Made by a program: the position numbers and the translations under genes. This document shows, piece after piece, positions 1 to 9,400 of a stretch of DNA of 64,000 nucleotides (its first letter is position 1; each line of letters starts with the position of its first letter). This DNA is from Liolophura sinensis (lineage: Eukaryota > Mollusca > Polyplacophora > Chitonida > Chitonidae). The notes under the pieces are model-generated. The model was given only the letters and a program-made list of their open reading frames with translations, did not search any database and had not been told where the DNA came from. The stretch is taken from assembly GCF_032854445.1 (NCBI RefSeq), contig NC_088305.1, positions 6,017,606 to 6,081,605 on the forward strand. The letters run 5' to 3'.

Positions 1-2340
1 GTCATAGAACACATTTTTGCATGGAACTGAAAACACATGGAGCACTGAGAGAGATAGTGAAATGCTTACTGGAAACTTTTGAAATCTTTAGCGGAGAAGT
101 TCTGAGAAGGATGGAGGTATCTGTGATAGTTTTACGTTTTCATTGACAGCCTATGGTGACTTCACATTAATAAAAAGCCATTCAGAGAAAACCGGTAGCT
201 CGCCTGATTGAGCAGTTTGTAAAACTGCATAATGTTCAAGTCATGCGATGCATTTAAATGTTGACCTCTAAACCAAAATAAAGCAGAATGACAGACGCTG
301 TCATACACACGTATTATTCTCTAATTGTATAGCGCTAAGATCTTGCCAATAAATCAACAAGTAAGACCAAAATTATTATACCGTCACAACTATGACTGTT
401 TCTCGTATGCGTAAAGATTGCAGAGCAATGAATTCATATGTTACGGAGTAGTAACTCATTGTGGTGGTAAAAGACACTGTGGGGAGTTAGTGCACAGCCT
501 TACCACAGAGGTATTTGATATGTGAATCGCAAACTCCATCTGGCTATCCACGTACTATGTGAGGCAACTACAGCCCTGGGAATAGCTAAACAAAATGTTG
601 AGCTGTGAGGTAAAAGACTCACTTGGTCTTTTATATGCAGATCGCTACCGACGATTGGTTATCTGTGTATTGTGCGCGCCCACTGCAATCCTATGATTTG
701 CAAAAAACTTAACCAAACTGTACACCGACACCGTCTGATCCCCATCTCACAATACTTTCGGAAGGCGAGCTAAAAGTAAACATCGAGTAATGGCTTTGTT
801 GCGGTTCAGCTCCACTTAAAAATCGATTTCAAAATAAAGGCTCATGATACAAAAGCAAAAATGATATCAGTGGTTTCTACATGTATTGTTTATCTAGTGC
901 AGCAACGACAGTGCTATTTAAACCTAATGATATACATAGTCGGTTGATCTTGACACAATTTTCTCAAATTTGCTGTCAAATGCTTTTGCATTCGAACTCT
1001 TTCTAGAATTTGACTGCTGCAAAAGAACATACATATGATGTGCCTTTATTTGACAATATATGTCCCTCAGCTGCCCTTGCACGCATGCTGTTTATAGGAA
1101 AATGCCGACTCCCTTTTCCTTCCCGCACAAAGGCCTTGACATAAATTTCGGACATTGTCCATATTCCACACGTTTCCAGTCGAGATGAGGTTGACACAAC
1201 ACTCTTTGCACGCCCTGGTTCAGTCATGTCCATAAGTTTTGTGGCAATACCGCAGTTCGACGGTCTCAATTGTTGGCGCGTGTTATCTCCCCTGATTCAG
1301 TCCATGGCCACCAAATGCATCAGATATGACACCGTTCTCGCACGCTCAGGGTGCAGGTGAGTTCTGCATTGAGGATCATTTAATACTTTGAGATCGTCAG
1401 TGCCTTGTGATGTGACCGGGATGGGGAGACATAGCGGCAAGTGTCCTAGCCGTGGAAGCTAGACCCAGGTGACCTTCAACAGAGAATGACACATGTTTGT
1501 CTTCATCACATTTATTTGGTTATTCACTTAGATACAATGTTACTTAGTTTATTGTTTAGCACCATATGAAAGTACAGATCTTTAGTGCGTTACTAGAGAA
1601 TTTCTCCGCGTGAAACGTACAGATATGAACATCATACTGGTGAAAGACAAGTTGTCTCCAGCGAACGTTAGACAGCGTAAACTGCCTCTTAAATTCCTTA
1701 CCTACATTTTACAATACAATAACACAAGCAAGCATAAAAAGCAAACAACATAGGCAGTTTTTCATTCTGAAAATTTTGGAGAACATGAGCAAATTATTTT
1801 GGAGAATAACGGAAGTAACTATGGCTTTATAGCAAAAGTCAGCTATAGCCCGGATCCAATAGCAGGTTCGAACCCAGCATGTGAGATGTTAATTATGATT
1901 TAAAGCAAAGATCACATTAAAATGAAGTACATATCAGATAAAAGAGCATTAAAAAGTGTCCAGGAAAATCGTTGGATTTATTTTTTAAGAATTTTTCTAA
2001 CCGAGTAAACTGGAGTTAAAAGATCAGATTTCACGGGGATCTGTTCTGACCCATACGATACCAACGTCATTGGTTCCAATATGGCCTTAAAAGGCCACCA
2101 CAGAATCAAATGTTCAAATGCATTTTACTAGGTTTAAAAAATTCTGCAAAAAAAAAATAAATCTATTTTCTTGGGCAATTTTAATTGTCTTTCATCTTAC
2201 TTCATTTTAGTGTTTTCTTTGCCTTTAAAATTTGTCTCGGGGTTTTGTTGGATTTCTGCCAACAATAAACCATATTATTAAAAAATGAGCAACTACAAAC
2301 ATGCAGTGAGAGCTAGGGGTTCTACATATTCCATGCCCGC
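1..2340. other. Intergenic DNA, no gene recognised
   Basis: I see no exon with homology or good splice signals here. An 88-codon open stretch on the minus strand near 1003-1269 has no recognisable motif and no flanking splice pair that I trust. Position 1863 onward holds a tRNA B-box-like TTCGAACCC, a likely old SINE remnant. Confidence 0.5.
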
Positions 2341-2342
2341 TG

Positions 2343-2452
2343 TCAGGATTTGAAACCGCATCCCGTGTGTGTCATAGCCTCTCGCGTCATTAATATTGAC
2401 GGTTATAGTCTGCCACGAGCTCGCCAACCGCTCGGCCATCAAGAGATCGAGC
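2343..2452 (-). repeat. tRNA-like SINE head (Ser/Leu-type D arm)
   Basis: On the minus strand this reads GATGGCCGAGCGGTTGGCG, a class II tRNA D-arm, followed about 75 bases later by GGTTTCAAATCC, a T-arm/B-box. The outer acceptor stem does not pair cleanly, so I read it as a tRNA-derived SINE head or tRNA pseudogene, not a functional tRNA. Confidence 0.5.
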
Positions 2453-2513
2453 TTAAATACTTTTACTACTTACTACCTAGAGTGACCATGGTGTAGGTAT
2501 ATATCGGATTTAT

Positions 2514-2572
2514 TTATTTATTTATTTATTTATTTATTTTTTGTATGTTTAACGCCGTCTTCAAGAATTTGC
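2514..2572 (-). repeat. (TTTA)n tail plus SINE-A-like 3' end
   Basis: TTTA repeats are followed by AACGCCGTCTTCAAGAAT, which resembles the 3' end of the window's dominant SINE read in reverse. It overlaps the last codons and the stop of the TMIE gene. Confidence 0.55.
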
Positions 2573-3247
2573 CATTTCCGGTTTCCCGATGGCAATAAGC
2601 TTTGTGGATGGAGGAAGTGTATGTGGTGAACTCCGAACCTTCTCTGGACGTTCTTTTGGGTCCCAGAACTGCTGAAGGGTGGTTAGCCAGAGGGGTCTGA
2701 ACCCCAAGTCTCTTTGCTCTGGAAAACTCTGCCGGTGCTCTGTTGGAAATCTGGTCCTCGAGATCGTACCCCTGAATCACAGGCTGATTCCTGACGTGCC
2801 GCTGTTTCTTCGCGAACGCCTCATGCTGCTGTGCACGTGACGACTGGTGGGCCAGGCGTTCTCTTTGAACGTTCTGAGAGTTATCACGGGCCGCCGATCC
2901 ATTGGCGTGCCTGTGCTGATGATGATCCCGCTGAAGATGAAGATGATTATGCTGATGTTGTGCTTGGTGGTGATCTCTCTGATCTGAAATGCTGGAGAAC
3001 GCGCGTGCCGCCCTCTCGAACGTCCGGGCTTGATAATCCTTGCGTTCCGCGAGAGCGGGAGGATTTCTCGACACGTGACCATTGGAGGTCGCATGCTCGT
3101 TGTCTTGGCGATAACCAGCGGTTCGCGAGGATTTGCCATGATGAACGGGTCTGGATTTCCGCGGAGGTTCGCTGGCGTATATGATGTCTGCGTCATCAGG
3201 GGTGAATGACGGGTTAGTGGCAGGGATTCGGTTTGGAAGGCGTTTCG
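2526..3247 (-). CDS. TMIE: TMIE exon 4, long His/Gln-rich cytoplasmic tail and stop
   Basis: The acceptor is TTTTGTTCCAG|CG, and the phase-1 join makes Pro 125. It then encodes 239 residues with no family resemblance to vertebrate TMIE beyond being charged. The run at residues 215-238 has ten His in 24 residues, starting RDHHQAQHQHNH. The frame closes at a TAA inside a TTTA repeat, so the last ~15 residues may come from a repeat. A shorter alternative 3' end by further splicing cannot be excluded. Confidence 0.8.
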
Positions 3248-6200
3248 CTGGAACAAAAGAAAAGTTTGTCATTCATTCGATATGTTTTGGATTTACATGC
3301 CCAACATGCCCTTTTAATTTTGGAAACTGGTGCTTTTTGCATAACAATCTGAACCATGATTTTCCCTAGTTTTTGGTTTCGCGAAATTGAGTGCAGCAAA
3401 TATGCACAGGTTTTTCCCTGGGCAAATGAAGTTGACGCTACTAAATGGAAACTAAGGTAATGAAAGATAAAAACAAGTCCATGAAAATGATGGGTTTTTG
3501 TCCTTCTTATTTTCCAAATGTAATGTTTTCATGAATGTAGCTCTGTTCGTGAATCAGAAAATGCTAATAATTGACTTCGTTTCGCACATAGAGAAACAAC
3601 GTACAAAATAATAAGAAAAAAGGGAAAAAAACATACAATGCTATAACAGAAATGCCCACCTTATGATGTCAGTTGAATCCAAATTCGATGTTATAATTAC
3701 ACTGTCCAAACAACCAAAAGGTAATTAATGACAAAAACAACCGCACGAACGATTGCAAATATTTTTTGTTGCTGTTTATTTTTTCGTCTTTTTTGTCTTC
3801 CAAAATTTTAAATATATTTTTGTCGTTCTCAGATCTAAGAGGAAAGGTATTGGTTGTATTTATGAATAAGAAAATGATAATTCAACTACACGTTTAGTAC
3901 ACAGAAAAATAATTTAAAAGAAAACGACAAAAATGAGATAATATAAATCCTCTGGAGAAAACATGCGACGTATGATGTTGGTTCAATTCAAATGTGGTAA
4001 GTAGTTAAAAGACTATAGCAGTTAGGGTAATACCAGAGCCGTGACGACAGTTTGATACACGTGGATGGTAAATAGACTTACGCGGAGGTTTAGGGGGTGA
4101 TCGATCGGGTTCTGGAGAAAATGGATTGGACATCTCCTTGGTGTATTTTTTGTTCAGGATCCGTCTCTGGTAGCCTTCCTCTATTGCTTCCTTTGAGCGA
4201 GGGATTCGCACGTCCACGCAGCAGCATACGATAATCACTGAGGTAGACAAGAGGCTGATATGAGTGAAAGACTGAGAGAATGAGGTACTGGTATTCAGAC
4301 ATTCAGTGTGTAAAACGGGATGAACAATGCACTGACAAACAGGAATCTAGACTTGAAGCCAGATACGTGTATACCAACTGTCAACCAACATGCTCTCCGG
4401 CCGTATGTGGGAAGGTCAGCCAGCAACCTGCGGATGATCGTGGGTTTCCCCCGGGCTCTGCCCGGTTTCCGCCCACCATAATGCTGGCCGCCGTCGTATA
4501 AGTGAAATATTCTTGAGTACGGCGTAAAACATCAATAAAAAAAAAAATCAACCAAAATGGACGTTCCATATCAGAAAACGCAACGCTAATTCACAACACA
4601 ACGTTCAACGAAAAACACCAGGGAACAAAGAAAGTATAAAAAGAGAAGTAGTCAACAATCTTAAATGACGCTGGAAAGGCACAAGGAATGTTCTATCTTC
4701 TTAAATTAAATCAGTTTCCAAACACTGTACCATGCTAGTTTAAAAGTTGCCGATGATCAAAATATGTACCTCAGACATGCTTTGATTTCAACTGTTCTTA
4801 AATCTAACGTGAATATCTAATGGTTAGACATGGTTGTGAGAAAGAGTACCAGAGATTCTAGACGCTTTGTCCATATTTACTTATTTACAATAATTATACT
4901 CATTTTAAAACTTAAGAAACTTAGAGTTGACTACCCAGCACTGTAATCATTACAACAGAGAGTGGAGGGATGTGTGCGTGCGAGCGTGCGTGCGTGTTGG
5001 GTGACGCGGAAGGCGGGTGGTACAGGAAACAGAATATGAGGTTTAATGAGCGTCAGCGTGATGATGAAAAGATTTGTCTCACAAAAAAGGGGCAACCAGT
5101 GATGAATTGACTGAGTTTTGAAGCTAAAAGGGTAAATGTCAGTTTTGGGGCTAATGGGATAAATGTCAGTTTTGGGGCTAATGCGGTAAATGTCACATAT
5201 AGCATACACTGACGGATCGATTGTCAACCTCAGAAGTGAGTGACTGACCACAGACTTACCGGTAAAAGATTTATTTATTTATTTGATTGGTGTTTTACGC
5301 CGTACTCAAGAATGTTTCATTTATACGACAGGGGCCAGCATTATAGTGGGTGGAAACCGGGCAGAGCCCGGGGAAAACCCACGACCATCCGCAGGTTGCT
5401 GACACCGGTAAATGAACTCTAGTTAGTGTTTTATGGAGACTAAGCTGTATAATATAGAATAATAATATAAAAAAAGACGCCTATCATATGGATAAGAACT
5501 GGGACGACAGTGTATGGGTTAACTTGCAGCACAATCAGTAAAATAGTGTAAAATAGTAGTAAATGGTCACACGGTAACCGGTGAATTATGACCTTTCGTC
5601 AAATTTTGTCAAAATCAAATTACCTCAGGTTTGGTTTTATTCTTACTGTTCGTGTAAATGCTCAAATACCAGCAACTTTCTCGTCCCTATTGCAATGGGT
5701 GAAGAAGAATTAGGTATGAAAAGTGAGTGAGTGCTTGGGGTTTAATGTCGTGCTTAACAATTCTTCAGTCATATGACCACGAAGGAATCCTTAGGGTGCG
5801 TGTATTAAGGCGGATTTCCACCGCTTCATTGAGACGCCTTACCGAAGGAAAGTAAGCCGTCCCGCCCGAGCCATTATGCTGATACAGGTCAGCCAGTCGC
5901 TGCTGAACGCCAAGCGAGGAAGCTATAACTCTTTTAAAAATTCTTAGGTGTGAACCGACCAAGGATTGACCCTGGATCTACCGCTCCCGAAGCGGACGCT
6001 CTAGGAACTGTGCTATTGGGGCCAGTTTGTATGAAAAGTGCAATGATGTTAATTATAATACATTAGACGTCTGTGCATGATGTAGAATTGCTCAGATACT
6101 GCGTTGTCATCATAATTAGAAACTAAGAGTTTAGAGCACCGAGCTCACTTTACATCACTGCCACAACTTGATAAATTTGACTTTTGTATTCCAAACGATA

Positions 6201-6335
6201 CACATGTGCCGGCTGCCCTTGGCTCACTACCAATATCTTAAAATCGCGTCCGTTCTCTGCATGACCCCAGCAATCATTTGTTAGTTCTAGCAGCGATGTA
6301 AGCGAGTGTATAGAGCGAATCATGCGCTGTAGGAA

Positions 6336-6406
<71 letters not shown>

Positions 6407-9400
6407 TTTAGGTGTACCTATGATAAGAACACCGGCCGCACAAATCCCGACGATGTGCCAAATCCGGAAAGGCCCGATCACTTCCGATTCAATGGTTAAT
6501 GGCGGCGGAGGTGTCTCTACCGGGCTTGGGAAGAGCTTGTCCTTGGGGGTTGTATCCTAATATAAATAAAAAAAAGATCAGCTTTGTTAAAGTTTTATAT
6601 CAATATACAACATCAACAAACCTATATTTATTTATTTATTTATTTATTTATTTGCTTGGTGTTTTACGCCGTACTCAAGAATATTTCACTTATACGACTG
6701 CAGCCAGTACTATGGTGGGAGGAAACCAACATATCTATAAACACAACCTATTGTTAATATTATTATATTACTAAACAGTAGATCTAACTGTGATAAAGGA
6801 AACAATTATCAGTATGTATGTATGTTTGTATGTTTGTATGTGTGTGTGGGCGTATGCGTGCTTGCGTGTATGTACGTGTGTATGTATGTGTGTATGTATG
6901 TGTGTGTGCGTGTGTGTGCATATGTTTCTTGATTTTCTCGAACTGTCCTGCGAACTGCTTATCCGATCGACTTTAAATTTGCCGGGTGTGTTGCTGAGGA
7001 TCCAGGGAATTGCGATACCGGTAGAGAAGATTCCAAAAACTGCATGCGACAATCCGTGAACAATTCCAACGTTGTGACTGGCTGAGCAAATGCGGAGCTA
7101 TGGTAGCAAAAAAAACTTCATCATGGGGTGTTCGAGTACCAGCTCGCTGGAGTGATATTCAAATCTCTTCTATGGCTGACTATCCGAGTGGCCACTGCAG
7201 CCCTCTGTTTGGCTGAGCAAATACTCAGCTGACAACAGGGGATCATTCATACATTCCGTCAAAGTACAGGAAGGTACACGCATCGGCCAGTCTCATAGGC
7301 TTCTAATACTAATACAGATATGGAGGGCTTTCTACTGATACTGTGTATACCAGATAAATTGGTATACATCTAGGTAAATTCTTACACTCTACAAATCTGG
7401 TAAAATGACTGGAGAGACAAAAAGCTTATCTAGATAAATGATTCATAAAAAAGACTTTAGCCCTACAAGAAAGACTTGTAGAAATCTGAATGTGTGTTAA
7501 TGAAAGAAGAAAATGGTGACAAATCTGTTAAAATTGCAAGAGAAGAAATACGTTGCCCTGCATGGAAGCTTAATTTCCAGAGAATCTGTTTACTACCGAA
7601 AAAAATTAAACTTTATAGGCCTACAAGTGGTAAACGTTTGAATTAAAAGCCTATCAATTAAAATCATTAAAGACATTCACAAAGCCTATAAAACTAAAAC
7701 CAATAAAGCAGTTCAACCTTCATCAGAAGGCCTTTTGTAGATGAACACAGGGGAAAAGAAATAATACCTTTCTATCACCGTATGCTAGAGATTCACATGT
7801 GATTTTCACGAAACATGAGCTAAAAAAAGGCTTAACCTGCCATCTGTGAACATGCATACCTTAAACCAGGGGGCCAAAAAAAAGACCTAATCTTCAATCC
7901 ATATCAGATAGCCCATTATACAAGAGCTATACAGAGCTTAACTTTTATCCGAGGAGAGTCCATTATATATGTACAGGAACTAAAAGAAAAAGCTTAACCT
8001 CCAATCTATGTATGACACCCTATACAGTAGCTAAAAAAAGCTTATCTGGACACCGACACCTTTCCTTCTGAACAGCTAAATACTTCCTTTATCTAAACAG
8101 GAACATGCGGATGGTCGTGGGTTTCCCCCGGGCTGTGCCCGGTTTCCACCCACCATAATGCTGGCCGCAGTCGTATAAGTGAAATATTCTTGAGTACGGC
8201 GTAAAACACCAATCAAATAAATAAATAAATAAATATCTACACAGGTAGATTAATTTATGACCTTGTGGATTTTGAGGGATCAAAGTGTTTTTTTTTTATC
8301 AGTGTTTGGTGTTTGTTGGATTGTTCGGCCATTATAAAATTATTTCACATAGTCCTTACAGCGCATGCGCAACTCTTTGTTTAGCGAATTTTGAATAACG
8401 CTGAGGTCACTGGGATCACGGTGATGAGGCAGGAATTCATGTCAGGAAACATAAAAAACACTGTCTCAACCTTTGTGTCTAAAAATATTTTATGCGGATG
8501 GCCGTGAGTTTCCCCTGCCCCTTGCCCGGTTTCCTCCCACCAACAATCAAATAAAAAACCCATGTCGTAAAGCATTTATTCCATCAAACCCTTTCACTCT
8601 AAGTTTTACACCAAGCATAATTATTCTATAAGTAACTATGTACAGAGTATCCAAAATCTTCAATAGTGAGGCATAGATTCGAACTTGCGGTCCAACTGGT
8701 CAGGGATTGGGGAGTCGCTTTAACCATGGGCTCGATTCATGTGCTTTTATCATGCGTTTTAATCATGTGTTTTAATCATGCGTTTTGATCATGTGCTTTA
8801 ATCATGCGTTTTAATCATGCATGAGAACCAACGAGAGCCCTGGAACCCCATTATTAGTGTGTGAGTTAGAACTATTATTATTATTAATGTATTATTATCG
8901 CTGACGTGTTGAGCCTATTATGATCGTTCGTCTATCCTCTGGCACACATGATATACCGTTATCAGTATTCTGTTTTTTTCTGCTCATGCTCGGCGATTCA
9001 CGCTGAATCGATTACTCATGGCAGTGTGATTGATTTTTCAAGCATGGCAGAGCACACAAGCTATAGCCAATGTGTCATTTAGCTGACCAAATTAATGGGT
9101 AAATCCTAACATAACGCGTAGCCTTTTCAGTATTCGGTTTGTAAACAGACGTTCTACAATCAGCCCAGACCAGGTAAAAATTACTTCAAAGAGATTGAAA
9201 TAGATGGAAACAGATCAAAGTATCTGTGTTGTATAGGCAATAAGGCCATATTTTTTGAGTGTTTACTGGATTTTTTGGTGATTCGTTTTAACGGCATATT
9301 CAAGAATTGTTGATGAAAGAACTAATATGTTAAATTTAGTCTGTTGTCCGAATGATGCTAGAATGTATTCTTATTATATCGTTTCTACTAACGGGCTATT

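Noticed and set aside
1003-1269. 88-codon minus-strand ORF
   Set aside because: No motif, no splice context and no neighbour support.
2777-3256. Other open frames over TMIE exon 4 on both strands
   Set aside because: Shadows of a GC-rich coding exon. Only one frame joins exon 3 in phase.
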